From positions 147,863-211,862 of the forward strand of contig NZ_SMKG01000001.1 in the NCBI RefSeq assembly GCF_004348525.1: DNA of 64,000 nucleotides. Direction: 5' to 3'. How positions within the stretch are numbered: the stretch's first letter is position 1; every line of letters begins with the position of its first letter. The DNA comes from Micromonospora sp. 15K316 (lineage in GTDB: Bacteria; Actinomycetota; Actinomycetes; Mycobacteriales; Micromonosporaceae). Made by a program: the position numbers and the translations under genes. Shown here one piece after another: positions 25,369-34,028 of the stretch. Below the pieces are notes generated by a model. The model searched no databases. It was not told where the DNA came from and was given only the letters and a program-made list of their open reading frames with translations.

Positions 25369-28300
25369 TCAGGCGGTCGCCACGCCGAAGACGTGGATGA
25401 CGCCGCCGTCGGCGTTGGTCGGCAGCGTCAGGCTGGCGAGTTGCTTGCCCGGCCGCAGCTCGATCGGGGTGGTCGCGAAGACGTACGTGCCCACCGGGTC
25501 GATGCCACTGCCCAGCACGTCGCGGTACGCGGTGTGCACGGCGGTGAGGTTGCCGAAGGACGGCTGCTGGGTGCCGCCGGCCAACGTCCAGTCGCTGAAG
25601 CCGATCTCCGCCTGCTGGGTGGTGCCGTCGGTGTACGTGAGCGTCACCGTGCCGCTCGCGGCGCCGAAGGCGGCGCTGCCGAGCACGCTCAGCTTCGTGT
25701 CACCCGCGCCCGGGGCGACGCGCAGCACCTGGTTGCCGCCGCCGACGAGGATGTTGTCGGGGTCACCGGGGGCCACGTTCGGCCAGGTGAAGTCGAACCC
25801 GTTGACCGCGACGGTGGAGCCCGGCGTCACCCCGGCGGCCTTGAGGGCCGTGGCGGAGTAGCTCCACCCGCCGGTGTCGAAGTTGGCCTGGGGGTTGCTG
25901 TCGTCGGCCGAGATCCCGTTGTTGTTCAGGTTCCACAGCACACTGTCGCGTACGGCCACCGTCACCGGGAGCGTCACGGACGGCAGCGCCTGGCCGGACG
26001 AGGTGGCGGCGGTCACCGAGACGGTGTAGGCACCGGGCTTGAGGCCGGCGTCGGCGGAGACGCGCAGCGTCCGGACACCGAGCCCGTCACCGGAGAGCCG
26101 GAAGTCCCCCTCGGCGGGGGTCACGGTCAGCCCGGCGGGCGCGCTGACGTGCCAGCGGACCGTGGCCGGGTCGTCGGTGAGCGCCTGGACCTTGTAGGTC
26201 GTCTCGGCGGAGCTGCCCGGCTCCACCTTCATCGCCTGCGGGCTGACACCGGTCAGGTAGGGACGGCCGTGCCCGAACGACGGCGGCGCGTCCGCGGACG
26301 ATCGTCCCCAGGACGGGCTGGGCTTGCTGCCGAGCACGTAGTCCAGCTTGCCGCCCTTCTCGACGAGCGAGGCGGGGACCCAGGTCCTGGTCGACTTCAT
26401 GCCGTTGACCCGCAGCGACTGGATGTACAGGTTCTTCGCCGAGGCGTCGGGAGCGTTGACCGTGATGCCGCGGCCGTGTCCGGTGTCGATCACCGCGCGG
26501 GTGAAGAGCGGCGCGGTGAGCACTAGGTCGGCGCGGCTCGGGTTCTGCGGGTACAGGCCGAGCGCGGAGAAGACGTACCACGACGACATGGTGCCGGCGT
26601 CGTCGTTGCCGGGGATGCCGCCGGGGGTGTTGCTCCAGAGCTGGTCGACGACCGCGCGGACCGTCTCCTGGGTCTTGTGCGGAACGCCCAGGTAGTTGTA
26701 GACGTACGGCGCGTTCATGTCCGGCTCGTTGGTGGGGTCGTAGCGCGTGAGATCCCGGGCGGAGAAGTCGAAGGTGCCGTCCGGGGTGCGGAAGAAGGCG
26801 TCGAGCCGCTGCTCCGCCGCCTTGTCGCCGCCCATTGCCCGGGCCAGACCGGCCACGTCGGAGTAAACCATCCAGGTGTAGCGGGCGCTGCTGCCCTCGA
26901 CGAACCCGTTCTCGGTCGCCGGGCTGAAGGACCGCTCCGCCCATGCGCCGTCGGACTTGCGGGCCCGCGGGTAGCCGCCCTGCGGGGTCGCCGTCAGGTC
27001 GAACACGTTGCGCCAGTTCCCCGAGCGGTCGAGGAAGGTCTTCTGGTTGGCGTGGTCGCCGAGCCGTCCGGCCAGTTCGGCCAGGCCGAAGTCGGCGACG
27101 GCGTCCTCCAGCGTCTCGGCCGCGCCGCCCCAGCAGGAGCAGCCGTCGGCCGGGACGTAGCCGAGCTCGAGGTACTTGTCCAGGGCGGGACGCTGACCGA
27201 CGCAGGCGACGTTGCAGCCGGCGCTGTCCGAGTCGTTCGCCGTCGGGACCGTGGCGGCGGTGATCAGTGACCGGAGGGCGCCCCTGGCGTCGAAGTCCCG
27301 GCCACCGAAGGCGTAAATGCCGGCGAGCGCCGGGGCCGAGGGGTCACCGGACATGACGCTGGTCTTGCCGTTGCCCAGCAGCCAGCGGTCCCACTCGCCG
27401 CCGCGCTGAGAGGCGTAGTTGAACAGCGACTGCGCATAGTCACTGCCGGCCTTCGGATTGATCAGGGTCATCAGCTGCACCTGGGCGCGGTACACGTCCC
27501 AGCCGGAGAAGGTGCCGTACTGGGCCTTCTGCCCCTTGGCCAGCCGGTGAAGCTTGCCGTCGGCGCCGACGTAACGGCCGTCGACGTCGTTGGTGAGCGT
27601 GGGTTCGAGCATCGAGTGGTACAGCGCGGTGTAGAAGGTGCTGACCTGGTCGGCGGTGCCGCCCCCGACCTTGATCTTGCTCAGCTCCCGCTGCCACGCC
27701 TCGGTGGCCTCGGAGCGGACGGCGTCGAAGGTCTTCTTCTGCGGGTTCTCCGCCCGCAGGTTGGCCTCGGCGTTCTCCAGGCTGACGTAGGAGATGGCCA
27801 CCTTGACGCCGACCTGCTTCGTGCCGCCGGCGAAGGTGACGTACGCGCCGGAGCCCTTGCCCGCCGCCGGGTAGCCGTTGTCGAATCCGGTGCCGCCCGT
27901 GGCGGAGGAGCCACCCGGCGTCACGGTGCCGTCCTGCCAGGTGCCGAACCGGGCGAACGGCTGGTCGAAGTGCGCGGTGAAGTGCACGGTGTACAGGCCC
28001 GTACGGTTGTTCGCGCTCTGCGGGCCGCAGAAGTTGCCCGCGGTGACCGATCCGGTGACGGTCCGGGCCTTGGGGTCGACCTGGACGGTGGCGTCGGTGC
28101 TGCCGGTCTCCGAGTTGGCGGTACGGAACAGCATGCTGGCCGGCTGGTCGGCCGGGAATCCGAACCGGCCCGATCCGGTGCGCTCGGTGGTGGTGAGCTC
28201 CGCGGACGCGCCGCTGTCGAGGCCCACCCGGTAGTACCCGGCCCGCGCCGTCTCGTCGGCGTGCGAGAAGTCGCTCGCGTACTTCGCGTCGGAGGTGTCG

Positions 28301-28713
28301 GCCGTGGGTGAGGAGTCGACGTCACCCACGTACGGCATGATCGGGATGTCGCCCGCTCCGCCGTTGCAGCCGACGCCGTTGAGGTGGGTGAGGCTGAAGC
28401 CGCGAATCCGGGTCGCGCCGTACTCGTAGCCACCGGGCGCGGGGGTGGAGACCTGGTTGCCGCGGGTGGTCTGTGGACTCCAGGCGAGCATGCCGAAGGG
28501 GCGTACCGCCCCCGGGTAGGTGTTGCCCAGATTGGTGGAGCCGATCAGCGGGTTGACGTAGGAGACGGGGTCGCTGACCAGCCGCGTGGCCGGGGCGGCC
28601 GAGGCGGGGGTGCCCGCGGCGGCTGCCGCGAGCGCGGCTACGGCCGCGGTCGCGATTCCGGCGAGGGTTCGACGTCGTGCGGTGTGTGCCGCACGCGCCA
28701 GTGGGTCTGACAC
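25369..28713 (-). CDS. Secreted GH92 family alpha-mannosidase
   Basis: 1114 residues; GTG 28713 with AAGGG 9 nt upstream. Tat/Sec-like signal (ARRRTLAGIATAAVAALAAAAAG) about 12-40. GH92 blocks appear in order: YVNPLIGS, GGYEYGATRIRGFSLTHLNGVGC, WDRWL, NEPDMNAPYVYNYLG and GIPGNDDAGTMSSWYVFSALGLYP (catalytic acid/base region). A C-terminal extension of about 330 residues holds an Ig-like domain and a beta-sandwich (LWNLNNNGISADD...) of the kind attached to exported glycosidases. GH92 enzymes are calcium-dependent exo-alpha-mannosidases acting on mannans or N-glycans. A LacI-type operator sits over the promoter, but no LacI gene is adjacent. Confidence 0.93.
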   Translation of the reverse strand: MSDPLARAAHTARRRTLAGIATAAVAALAAAAAGTPASAAPATRLVSDPVSYVNPLIGSTNLGNTYPGAVRPFGMLAWSPQTTRGNQVSTPAPGGYEYGATRIRGFSLTHLNGVGCNGGAGDIPIMPYVGDVDSSPTADTSDAKYASDFSHADETARAGYYRVGLDSGASAELTTTERTGSGRFGFPADQPASMLFRTANSETGSTDATVQVDPKARTVTGSVTAGNFCGPQSANNRTGLYTVHFTAHFDQPFARFGTWQDGTVTPGGSSATGGTGFDNGYPAAGKGSGAYVTFAGGTKQVGVKVAISYVSLENAEANLRAENPQKKTFDAVRSEATEAWQRELSKIKVGGGTADQVSTFYTALYHSMLEPTLTNDVDGRYVGADGKLHRLAKGQKAQYGTFSGWDVYRAQVQLMTLINPKAGSDYAQSLFNYASQRGGEWDRWLLGNGKTSVMSGDPSAPALAGIYAFGGRDFDARGALRSLITAATVPTANDSDSAGCNVACVGQRPALDKYLELGYVPADGCSCWGGAAETLEDAVADFGLAELAGRLGDHANQKTFLDRSGNWRNVFDLTATPQGGYPRARKSDGAWAERSFSPATENGFVEGSSARYTWMVYSDVAGLARAMGGDKAAEQRLDAFFRTPDGTFDFSARDLTRYDPTNEPDMNAPYVYNYLGVPHKTQETVRAVVDQLWSNTPGGIPGNDDAGTMSSWYVFSALGLYPQNPSRADLVLTAPLFTRAVIDTGHGRGITVNAPDASAKNLYIQSLRVNGMKSTRTWVPASLVEKGGKLDYVLGSKPSPSWGRSSADAPPSFGHGRPYLTGVSPQAMKVEPGSSAETTYKVQALTDDPATVRWHVSAPAGLTVTPAEGDFRLSGDGLGVRTLRVSADAGLKPGAYTVSVTAATSSGQALPSVTLPVTVAVRDSVLWNLNNNGISADDSNPQANFDTGGWSYSATALKAAGVTPGSTVAVNGFDFTWPNVAPGDPDNILVGGGNQVLRVAPGAGDTKLSVLGSAAFGAASGTVTLTYTDGTTQQAEIGFSDWTLAGGTQQPSFGNLTAVHTAYRDVLGSGIDPVGTYVFATTPIELRPGKQLASLTLPTNADGGVIHVFGVATA

Positions 28714-28812
28714 AGTAGATGCCCTTCAGTTGACGGACCGTGTGCGCGGTGAGCACGGCGGATCTGACGCTCCACCGGTGCTCCATCCACACGGGAGGGC
28801 TGTCCCGCACCG

Positions 28813-28832
28813 TTCTGACAACGTTGTCGGAA
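28813..28832. promoter_or_regulatory. LacI-type operator upstream of GH92
   Basis: TTCTGACAACGTTGTCGGAA is a 20-bp palindrome with one mismatched pair; the core GACAACGTTGTC (28817-28828) is perfect. The central CG and length are typical for LacI-family sites. It lies just downstream of the predicted -10 box, where binding would block transcription. Confidence 0.65.
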
Positions 28833-28843
28833 GCCAACGAAGG

Positions 28844-28872
28844 ATGTTCTTCCTTCACCGGAGACGTGTCAA
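28844..28872 (-). promoter_or_regulatory. Promoter of the GH92 gene
   Basis: Minus strand: perfect TTGACA (28867-28872), 17-nt spacer, GAACAT (28844-28849). The operator follows within about 12 nt. Confidence 0.5.
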
Positions 28873-29012
28873 GATCTCGGGTGAAGGACAGGAATCCGGA
28901 TCGGTCCGACCTCCGCCTGATCCGGCCGGACCCTCGGCTCGCCGCGACGGCGACCGGGAACGCGGTGACCCCGCTCCGATCGGCTGGAGCCAGGCTCCCC
29001 GGCTCTCCGGCG

Positions 29013-29642
29013 TCAGCGGTGGCCGGCGGGCGCCGCCGGGTCCGGTTGACGCGGCCGCGCTGCTGGGTCGGCCGCCGCAGGGCGCTCGCGGGGTGGCAGT
29101 CCGCGTCGGGCCCGCACCATCTCCCGCAACCGGTAGGACCAGGCGGCGAGCAGCAGCAGGAGCAGTCCCGCCCCGAGTGACCAGGCGAGCAGGTCGGCCG
29201 GGTTGCGCACGGCGGGCAGGGTGACCGCCAGCGCCACCGTGGAGACGCCCGGAAAGATCAGGCCCATCGCCAGCGCCTGGGCGACGTGGCCGTCGCGCTT
29301 ACGCTTCCAGTAGGAGCTCTCCCAACCGAAGATCGTGGCGTTGCCCGTGTACCGGGCGATGGCCGGGCTCAGGACCTGCTCGATGTACTCACCGGCGATC
29401 CGGATGTCCCGGTACTGCGACACGACGTTCAGACCCAGCGCGGCGCTGAGCAGCGGGAGGAGCAGCAGCAGGCGAAGGTCCGCCCGCTCGGCGAGGATGA
29501 AGCCGGCCACCGCCGCGACGACGGTCAGGTGCAGGCCGATCACGTTCTGGTTGTGGTTCGCCTTGCGTTCGATGGTGCTGCGGATCGCCGCGGCGTCCGC
29601 CAACGCGGCGGTCAGTGCCCGGTTCTGCATCTCCTCGGTCAT
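29013..29642 (-). CDS. Hypothetical four-TM membrane protein
   Basis: 209 residues from ATG 29642 (GGGAGGGAG upstream). A soluble helical start (ALADAAAIRSTIERKANHNQN) precedes two TM segments (about 35-75), a central cytoplasmic part with YIEQVLSPAIARYTG and GWESSYWKRKRDG, and two more TM segments (about 122-175). The tail is Arg/Pro/Ala-rich. This two-plus-two layout is common in uncharacterised actinobacterial proteins. No catalytic motif is seen, and the gene stands alone between two exoenzyme genes. Confidence 0.65.
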   Translation of the reverse strand: MTEEMQNRALTAALADAAAIRSTIERKANHNQNVIGLHLTVVAAVAGFILAERADLRLLLLLPLLSAALGLNVVSQYRDIRIAGEYIEQVLSPAIARYTGNATIFGWESSYWKRKRDGHVAQALAMGLIFPGVSTVALAVTLPAVRNPADLLAWSLGAGLLLLLLAAWSYRLREMVRARRGLPPRERPAAADPAARPRQPDPAAPAGHR

Positions 29643-29730
29643 GGCGCTCCCTCCCGTGCGCGACGCCCTCCGGTGTAGCAACCGCGATCAATCCGGACAG
29701 TGCGAGCGGGCGGCCCCGGCGCAGACGACG

Positions 29731-29768
29731 GCCGTGGCCGGCGCGAGACGATCCGCGCCGGCCACGGC
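29731..29768 (-). terminator. Terminator of the ThuA-GSDH gene
   Basis: 14-bp perfect arms GCCGTGGCCGGCGC (29731-29744) and complement (29755-29768), 10-nt loop. Confidence 0.85.
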
Positions 29769-29778
29769 CGGGAATGGT

Positions 29779-32700
29779 TCAGCTGGTGTACGCCTCCACC
29801 TCCCAGAGCGAATGGCCCCACGGCGTACCCCGGGCGGTGCCGTAGATCCGCAGGTAGCGGCCGTTGGCGCCGAGCGCGGAGTGCTCGTCCACACCCCCGT
29901 CCGCCCCCGTCACGGTCTTCACGTCGACCCAGGTGGTGCCGTTGTTCGAGGTCTGGATGACGTACGAACTGCTGTAGGCCGCCTCCCAGGAAAGCTTGAC
30001 CCGGCCGATCGCGGTCGGGCTGCCCAGGTCGACCCGGATCCACTGCGGGTCGGAGAAGGCGCTCGACCAGCGGGTGGTGAGGCTGCCGTCGACCGCCTGC
30101 GCGCCGGACATGCCCGCCCCCTCGTCGCTGGAGGTCGACGTCGGCTTGTTCAGCAGCAGATTGGCGCCCGGCGGGCCGGTCGGGCCGCCGCTGTCGCCGT
30201 ACACCTCGAACTCGAAGAGGGAGTAGCCCCAGGCGGTGCCCCGGGTGGTGCCGGTGAGACGGACGTACCGGCCGCTGCCGGTCAGGCCGGTCAGGTCGTC
30301 GACGCCGCCGTCGCCGCCGGTCACCGTCCGGATGGTGGTGAAGGTGACCCCGTCCGGCGAGGTCTGGATCTGGTACCCGCTGGCGTACGCGGCCTCCCAG
30401 GTCAGCTTGACCCGTTCGATGTCGTACGTCGCCCCGAGGTCCACGTCGATCCACTGCGGATCACCGAACGCGCTGCCCCACCGGGTGCCGAGCGCGCCGT
30501 CGAACGCGTTGGCGGCGACGAACGCCCCCTCGACGCTGGACGCCCTGGCCGGCTTGCCCCGGGCCAGGTTGCTGCCCGGGTCCGGTCCGGGCCCGCCGCC
30601 GGTCGAGAGGGTGAACTCGTCGACGTCGAAGTACGGACCGCTGCCCTTGAACACGAGGTAGAGCGTGCGGGTGCCGGTGGGGGCGGTGACTGCGCCGGTG
30701 ACCGTGGCGAAGGTGGCGTACCCACCGGTGGGTACCACCGTCGCCTGACCGACCAGCGGGCCGGTGGGCGAGTCGACGCGCAGTTCCAGGACCCCACCGC
30801 CGCCGGGCGGCGCGCCGACCCGGGCGCTGAACGACTGGACGCCTGTCAGGTTGTACGGGTGGAACGAGATCCAGTCGTTGTTGTCGACGTACCCGATCGC
30901 GGCGCCGCCGTGGGCGCTGCCCGGGTTGACGACCTGGATGCCGGAGGAGTCGCCGAAGTGCTCGGCCTGGCGCACCCGCGGTTGCAGGACGGCCTGGGTG
31001 TGCGTGGTCAGCGGCGGCTGTCCGCCTCCGCCCAGGTCGGTGTACTCGGCGTCGATGATGCCGAAGATGTTCGCCGCGGTGTCGTGCTCGCCGTCGACCG
31101 AGGTCTGGATGACCCCGGAGCAGCCCTGCACGCTGCTGAGCTGGTGGCCGTGCGAGTCGTGACCGAGAACGTAGTTCACCTTCACCCGGGCGCAGTTGAC
31201 CGGGCCGTCCTGGGCGTCGGTGACGGTGACGGTGAACGGCACGGCGTCGCCGAAGGCGAACGTCTGCCCGTTCGACGGGGTGTTCACGGTGACCACCGGG
31301 GCGCTGTTGCCGACCGTGATGACGGTGCTCGCGGTGGCGACCTTGCCGGTGCTGTCCCGGACCGTCAGGGTCGGGGTGCGGGCGCCGTTGGTGGTGTAGG
31401 TGAAGCTCGGGTTGGCCGCTGTCGAGTCGGTGCTGCCGTTGTTGTCGAAGTCCCAGGCGTAGGTGAACGGGTCGCCGTCGGGATCGAGCGTGCCGGCCGA
31501 GGAGAACTGGACGGTCAGCGGGGCGACGCCGCTGGTCGGGGTGGCCGAGACGACCGCGCGGGGTGCGCGTCCCTCGCGGGCGTACTCGATGCGGTAGAGC
31601 GCCGAGTTGGCGTCGCCGTTGAACCAGCCGGTGCCGTAGTCGAGCACGTAGAGCGCCCCGTCCGGGCCGAACTCCATGTCCATGACCTGGGTACCGGTCC
31701 ACGGGAACGGGTTGATCTTCAACGGTTGGCCGGCCGGGTCGAGCGTGACGTTCTTGATCCAGCGGCGACCGAACTCGCCGGCGAAGTAGGTGCCGTCGAA
31801 GTACTCCGGGAACGCCACGTCGGAGGTGCTGGCCGGGTCGTACCGGTAGACCGGGCCGCCCATCGGGGACAGGCCGCCGCCGGTGAACTCCGGCGGTGAG
31901 CCGGAGCCGCCGTACGGCAGCCAGGCCGGGACGGCCGGCGGCAGCTGGGTGATGCCGGTGTTGTGGGGCGAGTTGTTCACCGGCCCGCCGGCGCAGGCGA
32001 ACTTCGGCCCGGACGGGCCGGAGGGGAAGGTGTAGTCGTTGTAGGCGTCGTTGCGGGCGGTGCAGTACGGCCAGCCGTAGAAGCCGGGCTGGGCGATGCG
32101 GGCGAACTCGACGTTGCCCGCCGGTCCCCGGTTCGGGTCGGCGGTGCCCGCGTCCGGACCGTAGTCACCGAGGTAGACGATGCCGGTGGCCTTGTCCACG
32201 CTCATCCGGAACGGGTTGCGGAAGCCCATCGCGTAGATCTCCGGGCGGGTCCGCGCGGTGCCCGGGGCGAACATGTTGCCGGCGGGGATGGTGTAGCCGC
32301 CCGCCGCGCTCGGCTTGATCCGGAGCACCTTGCCGCGCAGGTCGTTGCTGTTCGCCGAGGTGCGCTGGGCGTCGAAGGCCGGGTTGCGGCCGGGCCGCTC
32401 GTCGATCGGGGTGAAGCCGCTCGACTCGAAGGGGTTGGTGTCGTCGCCGGTGGACAGGTAAAGGTTGCCGGCCGCGTCGAAGTCCATGTCCCCACCGACG
32501 TGGCAGCACATGCCCCTGTTGGTCGGTACGTCGAGGATCAGGGTCTCGCTGGCCAGGTTGATGGTGTTGTCCGGGTTCACGGTGAAGCGGGACAGCCGGT
32601 TGACGCCGTCCCAGCGGGCGAAGTCGGCCGGGGTGCCGGTGGCCGGTGCGCCGCCGCCGGGGGTGTCCAGCGGGGGCGCGTAGTAGGCGTACACCCAGCG

Positions 32701-33702
32701 GTTGGTGGCGAAGTCGGGGTCGGCCTTGATCCCCTGCAGGCCCTCCTCGTCACCGGTGTAGACCGGCAGGGTGGCGGCGACCTTGGTGTTGCCGGCCGCG
32801 TCGGTGTGCCGGATCACCCCGTTGCGCGCGGTGTGCAGCACGCCCCGGTCGGGCAGCACGGTGAGGCTCATCGGCTCACCGGTCTCGGCCACGCCCTTGG
32901 CCAGCTCCACCTGCTGGAAGTTGCTGTCGACGGTGCCACCGCAGTCGGCGTCGGTCGCGCCGGCCGCGGTCATGATGCCGCCGAGCAGGTGTTGGCGGAA
33001 GTTCGGGTCGGCGTACGACTCGTCGGTGTGGCCCATGCCGGTGTACCAGGCGCGGCCGCCGGAGTAGTTCTGGCACCACGAGATGGGGTGGTCGTACCCC
33101 ATGCTCCCGCCGGTGTAGGTGCTCTCGTCGAGGGTGGCGAGGACGTGCACGCTGCCCCGGGGGTTGGCGCGGTAGTTGTACCACTCGTCGAGCCGGGTCC
33201 ACCGCTGTGGCAGCGTCTCCGTGGAGGGGTGCACGTGGTCGGCGACCTTGACGGTGGCCGTCTGGTTGGCCGGGTGGGAGGCGAAGTACGCCCCGACCAG
33301 CCCGCCGTACCAGGGCCAGTCGTACTCGGTGTCGGAGGCGGCGTGCACGCCGACGTAGCCGCCGCCGCCCTGGACGTAGCGCTCGAACGCGGCCTGTTGG
33401 CCGGCGTTGAGGACGTCGCCGGTGGTGGAGAGCCAGATCACCGCGGCGAACCGGTCCAGGTTGGCGTCGGTGAACTGTGTCGCGTCCTCGGTGGTCTCGA
33501 CGGTGAAACCGTTGGCGGCGCCGAGTTGCTGGATGGCGGTGATGCCGGGGCCGATGGAGCCGTGCCGGAATCCGGCGGTCTTGCTGAACACCAGCACGGT
33601 GAACGGTGCGGCGCTGGCTGCGGGCGGAAGGGCGGTGATGCCGCCGAGCACGAGGATCGCGCTCAGCGCAGCACCGAGCCATGCTCTCAGGGGTCTGCGC
33701 AC
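29779..33702 (-). CDS. Secreted multidomain ThuA / sugar dehydrogenase / PKD / CBM6 / F5/8C protein
   Basis: 1307 residues; GTG 33702 with AAGGA 7 nt upstream. Signal peptide 1-31. Domains in order: ThuA-like (about 33-265; VIWLSTTGDVL, YVQGGGGYVGVH, WYTGMGHTDESY); glucose/sorbosone dehydrogenase beta-propeller (about 270-650; GDEEGLQGIKADP, NLYLSTGDDTNPF, RNPFRMSVDKATG); PKD (about 690-775; TYAWDFDNNGS); CBM6-like (about 865-1000; GYVDNNDWISFHPY); and two F5/8 type C (discoidin) domains (about 1010-1160 and 1165-1307) that are near repeats of each other. It probably binds and oxidises a polysaccharide-derived sugar outside the cell. The PQQ or calcium requirement cannot be read from the sequence. 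Confidence 0.9.
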   Translation of the reverse strand: MRRPLRAWLGAALSAILVLGGITALPPAASAAPFTVLVFSKTAGFRHGSIGPGITAIQQLGAANGFTVETTEDATQFTDANLDRFAAVIWLSTTGDVLNAGQQAAFERYVQGGGGYVGVHAASDTEYDWPWYGGLVGAYFASHPANQTATVKVADHVHPSTETLPQRWTRLDEWYNYRANPRGSVHVLATLDESTYTGGSMGYDHPISWCQNYSGGRAWYTGMGHTDESYADPNFRQHLLGGIMTAAGATDADCGGTVDSNFQQVELAKGVAETGEPMSLTVLPDRGVLHTARNGVIRHTDAAGNTKVAATLPVYTGDEEGLQGIKADPDFATNRWVYAYYAPPLDTPGGGAPATGTPADFARWDGVNRLSRFTVNPDNTINLASETLILDVPTNRGMCCHVGGDMDFDAAGNLYLSTGDDTNPFESSGFTPIDERPGRNPAFDAQRTSANSNDLRGKVLRIKPSAAGGYTIPAGNMFAPGTARTRPEIYAMGFRNPFRMSVDKATGIVYLGDYGPDAGTADPNRGPAGNVEFARIAQPGFYGWPYCTARNDAYNDYTFPSGPSGPKFACAGGPVNNSPHNTGITQLPPAVPAWLPYGGSGSPPEFTGGGLSPMGGPVYRYDPASTSDVAFPEYFDGTYFAGEFGRRWIKNVTLDPAGQPLKINPFPWTGTQVMDMEFGPDGALYVLDYGTGWFNGDANSALYRIEYAREGRAPRAVVSATPTSGVAPLTVQFSSAGTLDPDGDPFTYAWDFDNNGSTDSTAANPSFTYTTNGARTPTLTVRDSTGKVATASTVITVGNSAPVVTVNTPSNGQTFAFGDAVPFTVTVTDAQDGPVNCARVKVNYVLGHDSHGHQLSSVQGCSGVIQTSVDGEHDTAANIFGIIDAEYTDLGGGGQPPLTTHTQAVLQPRVRQAEHFGDSSGIQVVNPGSAHGGAAIGYVDNNDWISFHPYNLTGVQSFSARVGAPPGGGGVLELRVDSPTGPLVGQATVVPTGGYATFATVTGAVTAPTGTRTLYLVFKGSGPYFDVDEFTLSTGGGPGPDPGSNLARGKPARASSVEGAFVAANAFDGALGTRWGSAFGDPQWIDVDLGATYDIERVKLTWEAAYASGYQIQTSPDGVTFTTIRTVTGGDGGVDDLTGLTGSGRYVRLTGTTRGTAWGYSLFEFEVYGDSGGPTGPPGANLLLNKPTSTSSDEGAGMSGAQAVDGSLTTRWSSAFSDPQWIRVDLGSPTAIGRVKLSWEAAYSSSYVIQTSNNGTTWVDVKTVTGADGGVDEHSALGANGRYLRIYGTARGTPWGHSLWEVEAYTS

Positions 33703-34028
33703 GGGGGGTCCTTTCGCGCGGTGGGGACGGCGTGCGCCGATCACGCCTCGGTGGTGGGGGGTGGTGGTCGGGCCTCGCTTGCCGCTCGCCCGGCGCGCCG
33801 ACGCCACTACGAGCCTGAGATATGTAGATGTATCGTTGCCATCCGCCGGGCGGGCGTCAAGGGCTCTATCGCCATCTGTGAGAGCGTTATCTCCGCAGTT
33901 CAGAGGCGGCACGGCTGGACCGGTCGGGCATCTGCCCGAGACCGGCGAGAACGCGCCAGGTGGACCACGAGCGCTCCCGCGAGCCGAGGCACCGGTGGCG
34001 CCGCCGGTGCCCCGGGTCGCGCCGCGGC
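33703..34028. other. Intergenic region with AT-rich promoter segment and terminator-like palindrome
   Basis: 326 nt without a supported gene. An AT-rich patch (ATATGTAGATGTAT, 33820-33833) lies about 120 nt upstream of the ThuA-GSDH start. A near-perfect GC palindrome (GCACCGGTGGC/GCCGCCGGTGC, 33989-34010) follows the amidohydrolase stop and may terminate it. Confidence 0.45.

Noticed and set aside
29779..30600. Near-duplicate DNA segments that looked like an assembly or insertion repeat
   Set aside because: They encode two in-frame F5/8C domains with many silent and amino-acid changes, so it is ordinary domain duplication.
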